DNA of 49,718 bases from Bodo saltans (GCA_001460835.1 CYKH01001076.1:1-49718), one strand, 5' to 3'. Positions 18,701 to 29,016 are shown, counted from the stretch's first letter. A program made the numbers and translations. The notes: generated by a model from the letters alone, not told the origin.

Positions 18701-21700
18701 GGCAAATCGATTCCCGTTGCGACACAGCACCAACTTCTCTCCATTCTCAACGCCAACGCTGGCCAAGATGGACTTCCCGAGAAGGCTTCAGCAGTTCAGA
18801 TGTACTTCTTTGCCCTTCGCAATTTCCCTGGGCTCTTCAAGACGGTTCAGAACGGCACCATGTCGCTTATCTCCAAACTGAACGTCGACGAACTCCGACC
18901 TTTGTTCGATGCGCTCATGAACGGTTCTGATGTTGTCAAGGAATGCTCTGCCTCCTCGTTCTGCAAACTCGAGCTGTTCGAGAGTTGCCGCTTGGCGCTG
19001 GTCACCGCTGCCGTGCTGCAACGCGATGAGTCCACTTCCGTGAACCAGTGTATGACAGTGATTCTCAAGCAACACAAGTTTGAGGTGGTAGAGAGTGACT
19101 GGGAGCATCTTTTGTGGCTTCTGAAGAATTACGGTCACCGCTCCGTGTCCGTGACGCGTATTTCGAAAATACTGGACGATTTGCTGGCCAAGGCGCCACT
19201 CTCTCAATCCGAAAACGTTGATAAGCTCATCGCTCTTGGTGGCATGCCCGCCGTTCGCATCCTCGAGCTCCTCGCAAAACACTTTGCGTCAGCCTCCACC
19301 CTTGCGGCCATTGAATACCTCAGCAGCGTTGCCGAAGATTCCAACTCCTCTGAGGACCTGATGCAGGCAATCCTCAATGCGGGTAAAGCGCTTCTGCAGA
19401 AGTGCACCATTGAGGCGTTGAAGCAGATGGCACCTGCCCTTCAGCTTCGTCTCAAGAAGCCCCCTACCTCGTCCTCCGCGGAGCACAAGGAGCAGTACAA
19501 CGCGATTGCTGTGGTGTGGCTCACCGTGATTGGTTGCCGTGTGGACGATGTCGCCTTCTTGGAGGGTGTCATTGATCAGCAAGCTGCCGTGCTCAACACA
19601 TCTGGCTCCGCCAATGTTCACTACTTCGTCTGCGATTGCATGGCTGAGATCAGCGCTAACAAGGCGCTGAAGTCATCTCCAAAGATCATTGCGTTTGCAG
19701 AGAACTGTCTTAAGGCTGCCTTGGCAAGTGGCTCCTACGCCAAGAAGAAGGCACACGCTTGCGGTCTTGCTGGTGTGGTGCAGGGTCTGGGTCTCACGTC
19801 TATTCGCCAGTTCAAGATCATGGAGGCCGTTGATGCTGCCGCCAAAGAGAAGCAAGCTCAGAGATCAGGTGCCATGATTGTAATTGAAGTGCTCGCTGAC
19901 GTCGTTGGATGCAACTTCGAGCCCTACGCGCTTGCTCTCATGCCTGCGCTCCTCGAAGCCGTCGCTGAGAAGGATGTCAAGATCTCCGAATGTGGCGATG
20001 ACGCCGCAAAGGCAGTGATGCGCAATCTCTCTGATGTGGGTCTGCGCCAGCTCATTCCCAAGCTTGTACAGGGTCTTCAGTCTGACCAGACGAAGAAGCG
20101 CACTCCATCTCTCGGCTTCATCGGCTACGTGGCCTTCTGCTCGCCAAAGCAGCTTGCTGCGACCCTCCCCAACATTGTGCGTCACATCTGCGACTGTCTC
20201 TTTGATGCCAATAGTTCCGTCTCGAATGCTGCCCACACTGCTCTCAAGCGCGTTGCTGGTGTCGTGTCCAACCCTGAAATCCAAGAGCACATTGACCTGA
20301 TCATCACCGCGATGCGTTGCCCAAGCACTGAGACGGAGGCTGCCCTTGATGCCCTCCTCTACACTCGCTTCGTGAACGTCGTCGACCCTGCGTCGCTCGC
20401 CCTCATCGTGCCTGTCGTGAAGCGAGGTCTCGGTGAGCAGATGCGAACCAAGGCCAAGGCCGCTCAGATTACCGCCGCCATGGTCAACCTTGTCTCAGAC
20501 CGCAAGTCTCTCACCCCGTACGTGGATGACCTCCTCGTGCTGCTTGAGAATGCTGCTCAAGACCCGATGAATGATGTGCGCACCACAAGCGCAAAGGCCA
20601 TCAGCGCCCTCAGCGCCGTGATGCCCGGCCTTTCCGACGAAGTATGCCAGTGGATTTTTACCTCGCTCAATCGTTCCAACACAAGTGCTGCAGAAAAGGC
20701 TGGCGCTGCTCAAGTTCTCTCCGAGCTTGTTGCGTCGTGCGGTGCTAAGATCATCCACGCCAATTTCGAAACCATTGCTGCCGGTATGGCAAGCGATAAC
20801 GCCTCTGTGCGTGAAGCGTACCTGCACTTGATGATCTACGCACCCTCCACGTTCCCTCAGACCATCTTTCAAGACTTCCTTCCTATCTCCTTCAAGTGGG
20901 TCTTGCAAGGTCTGTCCGACTTCAGCGAGCGTGTTCGCACGGTTGCACTGACTGCTGGTTCCAGCATTATCGGTCTGTATGGCACCCGCAACTTGAACCT
21001 TGTGCTGAACCCCCTCCTCGAGGGTGTTATCAGCGAGACGACAAACCTTCGTCACAGCTCTATGTTGCTCGGCTCGAAGCTGTTGATCCACTTGGTGAAC
21101 CAGATCAAGAAGAAGTTGCGCATCGAAACCGCTGTTGACGAAACTGAGGCCGGCGTTGAGGGTGAGCAGGTTGATCCCGACGCGGATGACACCTCCTTGG
21201 TTCAGGGTGGTGAGATCCGCGTGGAGACTGCACGTGACGCTGAGAAGCGTGGTGTGTCGATCCTTGGATCCCTGGAGGAGCAAATTGGTCACGAGAACTT
21301 CGTCCGAATTCTCGCTGCCATGCACGTTGGTCGCAGTGAGCACAACGTTGACGTTCGTACTGACTGCACCACTGCGTGGCAGATCTGCGTTGCCAGCCCT
21401 CGTGCTGCGATGACGAAGATCTTCTCTGGTATCGTGACGATGCTCGTCAAGTTCGCCTCATCCACAAATCCCGAGTGCATCGACGTTGCCGACGCCAGCA
21501 TTGAATACACCTGCGCTCGTCTCAATGAGAACGTTGAACGTTTCATTGAGCGATTCAGCGAGCAGTACAAGGAGAATACTCGCCGCCACAAGATTGGTGC
21601 TCTTACTTGCCTTGCGTGCGTCGTGCAATTCGCCGACTCCCCTCGCCTCATGCGCATGGGCGGTCAGATTGTCGCATGCGTTCTGCCCGGTATGCAGGAT

Positions 21701-23545
21701 GAGGAAGAGGAAGTTCGCAACTCTGCTGGTCTGTTGTTCGAGCGTGTTACCAAGGTCGTCGGATCTCGCCTCATTGAGAGCGTTGTGGAGTCGCAGCTGA
21801 GCACCTCCATTCGTGGTGTCATCGAGGTGGTTAAGGTGCGCCCAACCGTGGCGTTGGCTGTTATCGTCAAGAACCTCCACGGCCGCGCAGAGTACACGCT
21901 GCACGATCTTGAGTTGATTGAGAATATTCTTGACTTGGAGGAGGCCCAAGAGGACCTGCCCAAGTCCCTTGACAGGATCTGCGATATTATTCTTACGTGC
22001 ATTGCGAATGGATTGGAAGGTGCTCCTGATGTCATGACCCTCTTCGCTAGCATTCTGCCTGAGCAATCTCGCCTCCTGCCGATGGAGCTGTTCAGCAAGG
22101 GGATGAAGCTCCCTGCAACTCGCCTCTCCACTCTGCAAGCCGTCGGTGCTTTCGCCCGCGGAGTTGATGTGGAGGAAGTCGAGGGCATTGAGAAGCTGAT
22201 CCGCATGATCGTGATGTGCCTCGGTGACGAAGATGCTGTCATCTCAGACACTGGTGCTCGACTTTTCGTTGAAGTCCTTGCGTCTCTTGAGAAGCGCTAC
22301 ACCGCCACTTTGGATGCCGAAGACCAACAAGATCTCACCATTGCTCGCCGCATCTCTGGTCGCTACATGCTTCAATTTGCCGAGGCTATCCAGACAACCC
22401 TCGCTGCGACTGCTCGCTCCAACATCACATCAGAAGAACCTCACTTTGTCATTTTGGGTACACACAAGCTTTTCGATATTCTCAACTCGTACTACGCGAA
22501 GTTGCTTGAGTGGGGAAGCGACCACCAGAAGCTGCAGGGTGTGGACTGCATTCTGGATGTGTTCTCGTTTGCGTCCCCTGTGCTCTCCGGAAGCCTCAGC
22601 GCGGTTGTCGTTGGTCGTTTCACGAAACTTCTCTTCACTCGTGTTGCTGCTGATGTTGCACACGCCCTTGCCAACGGTTGCTTGGAGCTGCTCACAAAGT
22701 ATTCCAGCGGAAAAGAAAAGGTCGTTGAGTCGTCCCTTGCTATGTCCATGTTCAGTGGTTGCCTCAAGGAGATCACTCCTGCCCGTCTGACATGCTACCG
22801 CATTGTTCGCCGCCTTGTCCGTAAGAACGCCCTTCTTGCCGACAGTATCCTCGGTACTATTGGTGTGAAGAAGACCACCATTGAATCCAACACGTCACTG
22901 AAGAGCGTCCTCTGCCGCTTTGTCAGCTTCGTTGTGCGTGAGGGTAAGGTGGAGCGAGCAAACAGACCTCTCGAGTCTGCGATTGCCATCATGAACGGAA
23001 TTTGGGAGAAGCCTGAGAATGGCCTCGTTGCCGCTGCTGCTGGTTCTGGTATGGGTTCTGCTTGCATGTCTGCGTGCATTTCCGACGCCAAGGTCTCCGA
23101 ATTGTGCGAACGTGCACTCGCTGCTGGCACTGAAAGGAAGGCTGGTGCCGTTGGTGGTCTTGCCGCAATTTACGGTCTGCTCACCGCGGCCCCTCACCGC
23201 CTTCCAGCTGACTTCAACTCTCGTGCTGCCGCCGTGGTCCGCACCGTCGCCCCTTTGGCTGCAAGCGATAAGCTCAGCTCCTTGTGGATCCTCCGTTGCG
23301 CAGCACGCCTTGCGCTTGCTGGCGAGACGTTCAAGGCCGACCTGTTTGTCCCCATCCTCCGCCGTGTCGATGCAGAAGACGAAGTCGGAATGAGCACCAG
23401 CAAATTCTTCTGCGACGCTATCCTCACCGTGGACCCCAGCGCCGACTTGGAAGCATACCACCAGGAGGAGTCGACTCTCTGGAGAGAAGGTGGTCAGTTC
23501 GATGCCGATCTTGACGACGAGAGCGTCGCTGAGGTGTACATCTAA
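15782..23545 (+). CDS. GCN1: GCN1, HEAT-repeat ribosome-associated regulator of eIF2-alpha kinase GCN2
   Basis: A 2587-residue protein, close to yeast and human GCN1 (about 2670). It is built from helical HEAT repeats throughout. The most conserved part, around residues 1375-1640, reads FEPYALALMPALLEAV, DDAAKAVMRNLS, FCSPKQLAATLPNIV, NPEI and PASLALIVPVVKRGL, matching the eEF3-like region of GCN1. Residues about 1838-2100 (LAAMHVGRSEHNVDVR onward) correspond to the segment that binds the RWD domain of GCN2. GCN1 senses stalled or collided ribosomes in the cytosol and activates GCN2 to phosphorylate eIF2-alpha. The sequence is more GC-rich and codon-biased than its low-complexity neighbours, consistent with steady expression. 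The start ATG lies next to an AATAA-type leader and has no competitor. Confidence 0.95.
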   Translation: MNLNAVVTALRSGKETSRAVKVLSNFNHPLTEREVEQLHAFSQESEEAGGIKSAQDIPENIAALLNRPSAAIPALNAAMCIIGVTKIQFLDSTVHRTLQKKVLPSIGVILSAAEWTTVVSAVTALASTTSPTIATLRCAEEILSNSIKVATAETEGKLFDLWSKLLSLIVKRYAALHAARPKHAADLTILSVPSGNAAFLSSGRFLRLRRMVSGSKATLERLAPVLTSCVASTIGDLLPIAVLLNRADPVAFPISKDTVTTAIKNSPGVLFSILGGTLRISADSLTVAPDVNDLILYSLYNMALTSCTELACFDHLTVLQAIPSAALKAYLGEKFDDVLGQLINPFVNNPKVYSVTLAKDVAEVFGRMFGAAGLAVKAVAPLTTLVSQAMMSRCRSGDEKAAVITVLEAMCRAAKLAPDAPQTLLSGADIQPIIRTELDSAAASALIAWQLIDTTGTVGELSGLINPLLKGAVNKEALRRQLLMTLPVTYPDVAPVTKPLLEECGDVEVYRADAFLSLGFAPHTTPQLLSAAAKVAVRAEVVAGLGGAPKELQRAAAVAQSLAAVGQYAPLVLLMTHTSGRVRKALQPTLKEVCGQSASAIMVWDTIVNQIFGLSSAEAASICRPRGAVELLSLVAPLLLRHTAKLAVHQALVEILLCCGHDHVVGEDSLAFTADHLTIGQYRSSSQSLNRRTFEVVFDGHKHLLLLHSESICAGLVDHLKGAKHVAAAAARALSLFLHIATPAVTVSLFQLLSTRVQQSVDWFSKADALDAAIASGSPYELAAYERATLTQRNLLKEYTAKPPKGVSEDDYEDIKKKDAIVLKAGRETLAKEIAKRRATSERLAHENSAAFVALRIIGATGGCKHWEGIPVVFPQLLSILSVEPRVPALYTLALDAITNLLAASSLGRVIRLIAETIGRLRDAKELHASDVATIAAVATNMRQENIVLLPPSLFCVMIPFCKVAFKTSNGSKGKSIPVATQHQLLSILNANAGQDGLPEKASAVQMYFFALRNFPGLFKTVQNGTMSLISKLNVDELRPLFDALMNGSDVVKECSASSFCKLELFESCRLALVTAAVLQRDESTSVNQCMTVILKQHKFEVVESDWEHLLWLLKNYGHRSVSVTRISKILDDLLAKAPLSQSENVDKLIALGGMPAVRILELLAKHFASASTLAAIEYLSSVAEDSNSSEDLMQAILNAGKALLQKCTIEALKQMAPALQLRLKKPPTSSSAEHKEQYNAIAVVWLTVIGCRVDDVAFLEGVIDQQAAVLNTSGSANVHYFVCDCMAEISANKALKSSPKIIAFAENCLKAALASGSYAKKKAHACGLAGVVQGLGLTSIRQFKIMEAVDAAAKEKQAQRSGAMIVIEVLADVVGCNFEPYALALMPALLEAVAEKDVKISECGDDAAKAVMRNLSDVGLRQLIPKLVQGLQSDQTKKRTPSLGFIGYVAFCSPKQLAATLPNIVRHICDCLFDANSSVSNAAHTALKRVAGVVSNPEIQEHIDLIITAMRCPSTETEAALDALLYTRFVNVVDPASLALIVPVVKRGLGEQMRTKAKAAQITAAMVNLVSDRKSLTPYVDDLLVLLENAAQDPMNDVRTTSAKAISALSAVMPGLSDEVCQWIFTSLNRSNTSAAEKAGAAQVLSELVASCGAKIIHANFETIAAGMASDNASVREAYLHLMIYAPSTFPQTIFQDFLPISFKWVLQGLSDFSERVRTVALTAGSSIIGLYGTRNLNLVLNPLLEGVISETTNLRHSSMLLGSKLLIHLVNQIKKKLRIETAVDETEAGVEGEQVDPDADDTSLVQGGEIRVETARDAEKRGVSILGSLEEQIGHENFVRILAAMHVGRSEHNVDVRTDCTTAWQICVASPRAAMTKIFSGIVTMLVKFASSTNPECIDVADASIEYTCARLNENVERFIERFSEQYKENTRRHKIGALTCLACVVQFADSPRLMRMGGQIVACVLPGMQDEEEEVRNSAGLLFERVTKVVGSRLIESVVESQLSTSIRGVIEVVKVRPTVALAVIVKNLHGRAEYTLHDLELIENILDLEEAQEDLPKSLDRICDIILTCIANGLEGAPDVMTLFASILPEQSRLLPMELFSKGMKLPATRLSTLQAVGAFARGVDVEEVEGIEKLIRMIVMCLGDEDAVISDTGARLFVEVLASLEKRYTATLDAEDQQDLTIARRISGRYMLQFAEAIQTTLAATARSNITSEEPHFVILGTHKLFDILNSYYAKLLEWGSDHQKLQGVDCILDVFSFASPVLSGSLSAVVVGRFTKLLFTRVAADVAHALANGCLELLTKYSSGKEKVVESSLAMSMFSGCLKEITPARLTCYRIVRRLVRKNALLADSILGTIGVKKTTIESNTSLKSVLCRFVSFVVREGKVERANRPLESAIAIMNGIWEKPENGLVAAAAGSGMGSACMSACISDAKVSELCERALAAGTERKAGAVGGLAAIYGLLTAAPHRLPADFNSRAAAVVRTVAPLAASDKLSSLWILRCAARLALAGETFKADLFVPILRRVDAEDEVGMSTSKFFCDAILTVDPSADLEAYHQEESTLWREGGQFDADLDDESVAEVYI

Positions 23546-23863
23546 GGAATTACTTTAGTGAAACTTGGTGAAGAAGTTAGTGAAGGTGGTGGTGTTTGAA
23601 GACGAGTGGACGCATTCGTCGGAAAAGAGGATGAGCAAAAGAATGACAACAACAAAAACAGACAAACAAAAAAATCAAATGATCGATATTGCACGTGTCA
23701 GAATAATAAGAACAATCTCTTCGCTGAGAGATCTTCACTAACAACGACAAAAAAGATAAAAGCTGCTTCTTTTCACCGCTCGAACACTCCTGCTTTACAA
23801 ACAACGTTTCTGCTTTCCTAAATGCACCATTGCACGCAACGAGAAGTAGGTTAACATTAACAA
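23546..23863 (+). other. Intergenic region between GCN1 and PWP2
   Basis: No credible gene. A-rich 3' UTR, then a loose C/T-rich stretch at about 23762-23819 before the PWP2 leader. Confidence 0.5.
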
Positions 23864-26722
23864 ATGCAATCTAATTTTCAGCTTGCATCCGTTCTCGGAA
23901 TGCTCTACACCGGAGGCAACGTGTGCTTCTCACCTGACGGCACAACTCTTTACTCCCCCGTGCAGAACTATCTCGCCGCCGTCAACCTCCGAGGAGAATC
24001 TAATAAGTCACTCCAAGTGGCCAACAGCTCCGTGCAGCGGTTTGACATTTCCCCAGATGGTGATCTCGCAATCGTCGTTGGTACCCGAGGCCTCGGCTTT
24101 TTCTACTCCATCTCCGCCCGTGTGGTCCTCGACACCATCTCCTTCCCACCGAACTGCACCATCAGTGCTGTGAAGTTTAGCCCTTGTAGCAAGTTTGTTG
24201 CACTTGGACTTGAGAGCACGCTACAGATTTACAATGCGCCCACTCAGCGTGTGGTGTCTTTCCACGGATGCCACCGCCTGGAAAACGTCCACATGGCCAT
24301 GACGCTCCCCATTACAGGCATTGATTGGACCTCTGATAGTCAACATGTTCTGCTGAGCGGACAGGATGCCAGAATGCGTATCTACCCTCGCAGTGTGCAG
24401 AACCGCAAAGGCATGGCACAAATGCAGAATAACCTTGTTGGCCACCGCAGCGCCGTACTGAGTGCGTGGTTCCTCGATGATGAGGCCACAACTGTGATTA
24501 GTGTGGCAGCAGATAACGTCGCAATTGTATGGAACCGCACTGAGGTGACACGAAAAGAGATTTTACAATCCATCGCAACAGCCCAGGCAAACGCGAAGGT
24601 CGCGGACATCGAACACCGACTAGACCGTGCTGAAAATGGAGGTGATGATGATGAGGAAGATGAAGGGAATATTGCACCAAGCTTTTTGGAGAAGGAGAAG
24701 CTCAAGGAGCTTCTCGCAAATGGTGTTCGAGTCTCTGAGGCCGTCGACGAGCACTTGAGCCCAGTGCTGCGCTACGCTTTCGAAATCAAGAAGAAGTTCA
24801 TGCTTCAGCACAAGGGTAACGTTAGCGTTGCTGCTTTCCACAAAGAGCGCAATCTTGTTGCAATTGGATACACAAGTGGTATCTTCGCAATCCACGCTGC
24901 AGCTAGCGAAGCATTTGATCTCATCCATATGCTCTCCATCACTGCCCAATCTCTGACGGCATGCGCCTTCAGCCCTGGTGGCGATTGGGTTGCGTTTGGT
25001 AGCGCTCATTTGAAGCAACTTCTTGTGTGGGACTGGAAGGGTGAATCTTACCTCCTCAAAGAGCAGTCGCACTATTACGATATCAGCTGCACCGCGATGA
25101 CATCTGATGGCGCCTCCATTATTAGCGGAGGTGAGGATGGCAAGGTGAAGGTTTGGAATACTGCCACTGGCCAGTGCTACGTTACCTTCACGGAGCACCA
25201 AGGTGGTATCACTGGCATCGCCGCTAGCGCAGCAACGAATGCATTCTTCACATGCAGCAAGGACGGCACCGCGCGTGGCTACGACTTGGTTCGTTACCGT
25301 CACTTCCGTGTGTTCACCAACGCACAACGTATGGGACAAAATTCTTGCATTTCCATTGATCCTTCAGGTGAAGTCCTCGCCGTTGGCTCCTCCGCACACA
25401 ACTTCATCACACTCTTCTCCGTTCAAACCGGCCGCGTCATTGATGAACTTAGCGGTCACAAGTCACCGTTGGTGTGCATTGCGTTCCACCCGTCAGGAAC
25501 AGTCCTCGCATCAGGCGCCTTGGACAATACATTGATTGTGTGGGACATCTTCAACACCGGTGATAGCGGCGACCGGCTCAAAGGCGATGGTGACGTCATC
25601 GAGCTTACATCGGAAGTTCTTTGCGTCGCGTATTCGCACAGCGGCAAGCGCATGGCAGTGCTGTGCATGAATCATGAAGTATCTGTTTACGACACAATTA
25701 TTCCCGATGAGCCCCAACTGGTCGCTAATTTCAACACTTCCATGGATGCCGCGGGAGGTTGGAACGGAAAGAACGTTGGCCCCAATAGTGCCAACGCAAA
25801 TGCAAGATTTACGTCGATCGCCTTCTCGCCTGAAGGAGACAAGATTGTTGCTGGCGGTGAGTCTAAATGGATCTGCTTATACCACGCATCCCAGGGGTAC
25901 GTCCTCAAGAAATGGCCTGTGACGGCCAACTTAGACGTTCAAGGCGCAGAGGAGCAGTACCAATGGCGCTCTGCAACAGAGGCAGGTAACTTAAATGATA
26001 TTGACGTCGATGATGACGACATTCATTTGAAACAACAGCGTTTGATCGAAATGCCTGGTAGCCGTCACCGTCACTTTGCAACCGGCAAGAGGAAGACTGA
26101 ACTTACTGCTCGCACCATGCACATTTCATTTGCTGGCCACGGCTCAGAGTTTGTGTGCGCTACTACCGACGGACTTCTTGTGTTCTCCCTGTACGCTGCG
26201 AAGCCGAAATTCCAGCCGCTTCAGTTGTCCAAAGATGTCACCATCGCCTCCGTGCGCCAGCGCATGGCAGACGGCCAGCTCGTGCTAGCATTGATTGGTG
26301 CACTGATGCTCAAAGATGAGATCCTCGGAAAAGAAGCGATGCGCCGCATGCCAGCAAGCTCAATCCCTGTAGCAACCTCCTCAGTGCCCACAGCGGCCTA
26401 CCCTGTGTTAGTCCTGTGGGTCAGCAAGGAGGTGGAAGAGAGTCCGTTCCTCGAACACAGTTTACTGTGGGCTCAACATCTACTGGTGCACTCCAACGAG
26501 CCCCTTATGGGTCCTGGAAGAGATCATGCAGCAATCGTACCTGCACTGAAGCAGCTGTATCGCTCACTTCAAACTCATAAAACCGTCGAGACGCTTGCCC
26601 AAGAAAACTTCTTCTCGTTGGAGTACCTCCTGCAGTCTGCGAAGATGCACAAAGGGAAAAATCTCCTCGGAGTCAGCGAGAATAACAACAACTCAACTAC
26701 TGCTGTAGCTGAGTCTGCATAG
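23864..26722 (+). CDS. PWP2: PWP2 (Utp1), WD40 protein of the UTP-B complex of the small-subunit processome
   Basis: A 952-residue protein, near the usual ~920. It opens with the family pattern LASVLGMLYTGGNVCFSPDG and SPVQNYLAAVNLR. About a dozen WD40 units follow, seen as SPDGD, GHRSAVLSAWF, IVWNRT, GGEDGKVKVWN, FTCSKDGTARGYDL, GHKSPLVCIAFHPSG and ASGALDNTLIVWDI, and would form two beta-propellers. An acidic linker with EDEGNIAPSFLEKEKL separates units in the first half. The last ~150 residues form the helical Utp12-type C-terminal domain (from about residue 800). PWP2 is a core UTP-B protein needed for early cleavages of pre-rRNA with U3 snoRNP in the nucleolus. No anomalies seen. Confidence 0.95.
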   Translation: MQSNFQLASVLGMLYTGGNVCFSPDGTTLYSPVQNYLAAVNLRGESNKSLQVANSSVQRFDISPDGDLAIVVGTRGLGFFYSISARVVLDTISFPPNCTISAVKFSPCSKFVALGLESTLQIYNAPTQRVVSFHGCHRLENVHMAMTLPITGIDWTSDSQHVLLSGQDARMRIYPRSVQNRKGMAQMQNNLVGHRSAVLSAWFLDDEATTVISVAADNVAIVWNRTEVTRKEILQSIATAQANAKVADIEHRLDRAENGGDDDEEDEGNIAPSFLEKEKLKELLANGVRVSEAVDEHLSPVLRYAFEIKKKFMLQHKGNVSVAAFHKERNLVAIGYTSGIFAIHAAASEAFDLIHMLSITAQSLTACAFSPGGDWVAFGSAHLKQLLVWDWKGESYLLKEQSHYYDISCTAMTSDGASIISGGEDGKVKVWNTATGQCYVTFTEHQGGITGIAASAATNAFFTCSKDGTARGYDLVRYRHFRVFTNAQRMGQNSCISIDPSGEVLAVGSSAHNFITLFSVQTGRVIDELSGHKSPLVCIAFHPSGTVLASGALDNTLIVWDIFNTGDSGDRLKGDGDVIELTSEVLCVAYSHSGKRMAVLCMNHEVSVYDTIIPDEPQLVANFNTSMDAAGGWNGKNVGPNSANANARFTSIAFSPEGDKIVAGGESKWICLYHASQGYVLKKWPVTANLDVQGAEEQYQWRSATEAGNLNDIDVDDDDIHLKQQRLIEMPGSRHRHFATGKRKTELTARTMHISFAGHGSEFVCATTDGLLVFSLYAAKPKFQPLQLSKDVTIASVRQRMADGQLVLALIGALMLKDEILGKEAMRRMPASSIPVATSSVPTAAYPVLVLWVSKEVEESPFLEHSLLWAQHLLVHSNEPLMGPGRDHAAIVPALKQLYRSLQTHKTVETLAQENFFSLEYLLQSAKMHKGKNLLGVSENNNNSTTAVAESA

Positions 26723-27093
26723 CTTCGTTACTGCTCCGAGCAAAGGTAGCAGAGAGAAGAACATGTGACATTGTGTGGGAGGAATAATGCCTCGCTTTTA
26801 GTTTCAACCGAGTAAATTTTAATGAATACGAGTGATCAAGCACCGAAACAACATAAACTATACCTTCACAATTGAAGCGTGATGATCATGCATTGATTGG
26901 TGGCCTTGCAATATTGCTTTTCCCACTTGTTCGTTGTAACTTGCTCACACAGCAACCAAGTCAGGAACACATAGGTTGTTTTTAAAATAGCGCACCTTCT
27001 GCACTCGCTCTCAAACTTTGCGGACGAACCGATTTCTAGTTTTTCTCCCCCCTAACTTATTTGTAACGCATCTTGTCATCTTTGAGAAACGTA
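26723..27093 (+). other. Intergenic region before the cyclase-like gene
   Basis: No credible gene. Mixed-composition 3' UTR. A pyrimidine-rich stretch around 27031-27061 precedes the ATG at 27094 and could serve as a splice signal. Confidence 0.5.
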
Positions 27094-29016
27094 ATGGAAT
27101 CAGCCGCCAGCGCAGCAGTCCCTGGGATGCTACAATGCTCCCAGCTGCCAATGGCTGGTAGTGGAGGCGCAGCGCAACAAGGCTCCCAGATGGACTTTCG
27201 TCGAGCAAATGTGAAGGCACTTCTCAGCGTTCCAATCAAATCGTTGAGGTTGTCAGTCGATAACTTTTCCACAACGAGCGGTGGTGCTGCTCTAGCTGAC
27301 AAATACCTCAGAGGATCAAGTGAAAAGCCCTACACGCTGTGGTTTACATCTTCAAAGCTTGAAGTAGCGTTTGCAGTGTTTGCTATATCCGATCGCACGG
27401 GCGCGTTCATCATCTCCTTGATTACGTCTGTTGTCCTCATTGGGTTTGTTGTGATCGCGCACTTGAGCAAACTAGTGACGTCACAGCTGACCTCTGGACT
27501 TCTCATTTGCGGTGTCGCCATGTTCTTCGTGTTCACGAGCTTGATGTTCTTTTTTTGGAGAGACGAAGAAGCGGACCGCGCCGCTCTCCATCGCATGATG
27601 GAAACGCTTTCCGTAGACCACGACGATCTGCATATTGACGATCCTTCCTCCGTGTCAAATGATTCTGACTTTGGCGTCGACGCCAAATTATTTTCAGATT
27701 ACAAGAAAATCATCGTTAAACTTGAAATCACGATGTGTGGTCTCATTTTGTCGCTGTACGTCATTTTCGCTGGGTTCACGGTGGGCAAAGGAGTGACGGA
27801 GTGTTCGGATTTCTCTGACCCCACATCGTGTTCTCGTTACATCTTCCTTGACGGGGGCATCGTTGCCATGTTCGTTCTCCCGCTAGCCATCTACCCAGTC
27901 CGCTACTTCACCTGCGCTGTCATGACAACTGTCGGCACTATTCTGTACGTCGCTGTGCGAGAGCTGCCAACGATTCGAGAGCAGACCTCAATCGAGTTTC
28001 GCTATGTGAGCATTATGTGGTACGTCATTCTCGGAACTATTTCCATTGTCACAAAAAGGCTCAGCGAACGTGAACTTCGAGCTCACTTTCGAGAAGAGTG
28101 TCTCCTTGGAAAGCAGAAAGAGCGTTCACGACGCCTCGAATCGTACTACTCATCCATCGCTGCGTCCATGATTCCTGCTAGCGTTGCGAGGAGGATCGCT
28201 CGAGGAGAATTGTTTCGTGAAAAATTGGAACAGGCAGTGGTATGCGTCGTTGGTATCCGTGGGTTTTCGCGTTTGGCCACAGAATGGTCTAGTGGCGAGG
28301 TCGTACTGATGCTCCAACACGTCAACGTGAACTTAGATGGATTGCTGAAGAGGCTCAGCGGACCTGGGAACCCACCAACTGCACTTAAAGTTCACGCCTT
28401 TGGAGACGAATACGTCGTGGTGATTCATCAGTACGTACAGACTCTGCAACGGCAACGACAAACGGATGCCTCCAGTCAAGGAGGACAGCTGCGTCGTAAG
28501 ACGCCGATGATGTCCACGTCTCGTCGCTCATCGATTGATCTACGCCAAGGCATTTCTGGTGCCAGTGGTGAGTCTGAAGTTGAGCAAAGTCGTTCACGTC
28601 GATCTGTCGCTTCTGTTTCTTCTGGGGGAAGCGATGCTGTAGTAATGGACACCCTTCAAACCTTTTGTTATGGTGTCGCTCGTATCAGTCGCGATCTTGA
28701 GAACTCTTGCCGCTGCCTCAGTAACACCCCAGTCAGTCTCGACATGGCCATTGAATGCGGGCCGCTGCACCTGACCACGTTCGGCACTCAAAAGAATTTC
28801 CTCGCAGTAGGGCGAACGGTAAACCGATGTCGTGATACACGCCGCCACTTGGAGTTTACACCGTTTCTCCGTCCACATTTGGGAGAGCAGCAATCACACA
28901 TGCGCCGTACTCCTCACACGATCATTGCCGCAGCTGATGCAGTTTGGAGTTCCCTCGCTGTGAAATGGTCGAATCGAACTGACATCGAAGCTGCAATGGG
29001 GATTTTATGGACTTAG
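27094..29016 (+). CDS. Membrane adenylyl-cyclase-like protein, first half (six membrane segments plus C1-like domain)
   Basis: A 640-residue frame. Six hydrophobic segments run from about 27400 to 28060. They lead to a helix and the class III cyclase entry pattern MIPASVARRIARGE. The catalytic-like domain starts VVCVVGIRGFSRL, where the family has a metal-binding Asp (FADIVGF); here it is Gly near residue 387. The second metal Asp is kept in the FGDEY motif (about residue 437). A Ser-rich insert lies near 28490-28630. The domain ends with AIECGPLHLTTFG and AVGRTVNRCRD, equivalent to the family's GIHTG and FGDTVNxAsR. The frame stops at 29016, ten bases after a second frame opens. A TTG start at 27073 was rejected. 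Nucleotide binding is possible; catalysis is doubtful. Confidence 0.75.
   Translation: MESAASAAVPGMLQCSQLPMAGSGGAAQQGSQMDFRRANVKALLSVPIKSLRLSVDNFSTTSGGAALADKYLRGSSEKPYTLWFTSSKLEVAFAVFAISDRTGAFIISLITSVVLIGFVVIAHLSKLVTSQLTSGLLICGVAMFFVFTSLMFFFWRDEEADRAALHRMMETLSVDHDDLHIDDPSSVSNDSDFGVDAKLFSDYKKIIVKLEITMCGLILSLYVIFAGFTVGKGVTECSDFSDPTSCSRYIFLDGGIVAMFVLPLAIYPVRYFTCAVMTTVGTILYVAVRELPTIREQTSIEFRYVSIMWYVILGTISIVTKRLSERELRAHFREECLLGKQKERSRRLESYYSSIAASMIPASVARRIARGELFREKLEQAVVCVVGIRGFSRLATEWSSGEVVLMLQHVNVNLDGLLKRLSGPGNPPTALKVHAFGDEYVVVIHQYVQTLQRQRQTDASSQGGQLRRKTPMMSTSRRSSIDLRQGISGASGESEVEQSRSRRSVASVSSGGSDAVVMDTLQTFCYGVARISRDLENSCRCLSNTPVSLDMAIECGPLHLTTFGTQKNFLAVGRTVNRCRDTRRHLEFTPFLRPHLGEQQSHMRRTPHTIIAAADAVWSSLAVKWSNRTDIEAAMGILWT

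Noticed and set aside
28983-29016. Programmed -1 ribosomal frameshift at the cyclase overlap
   Set aside because: The zero-frame codons GGG ATT TTA do not form a canonical X-XXY-YYZ heptamer, so a sequencing indel or natural mutation is at least as likely; left open rather than called.
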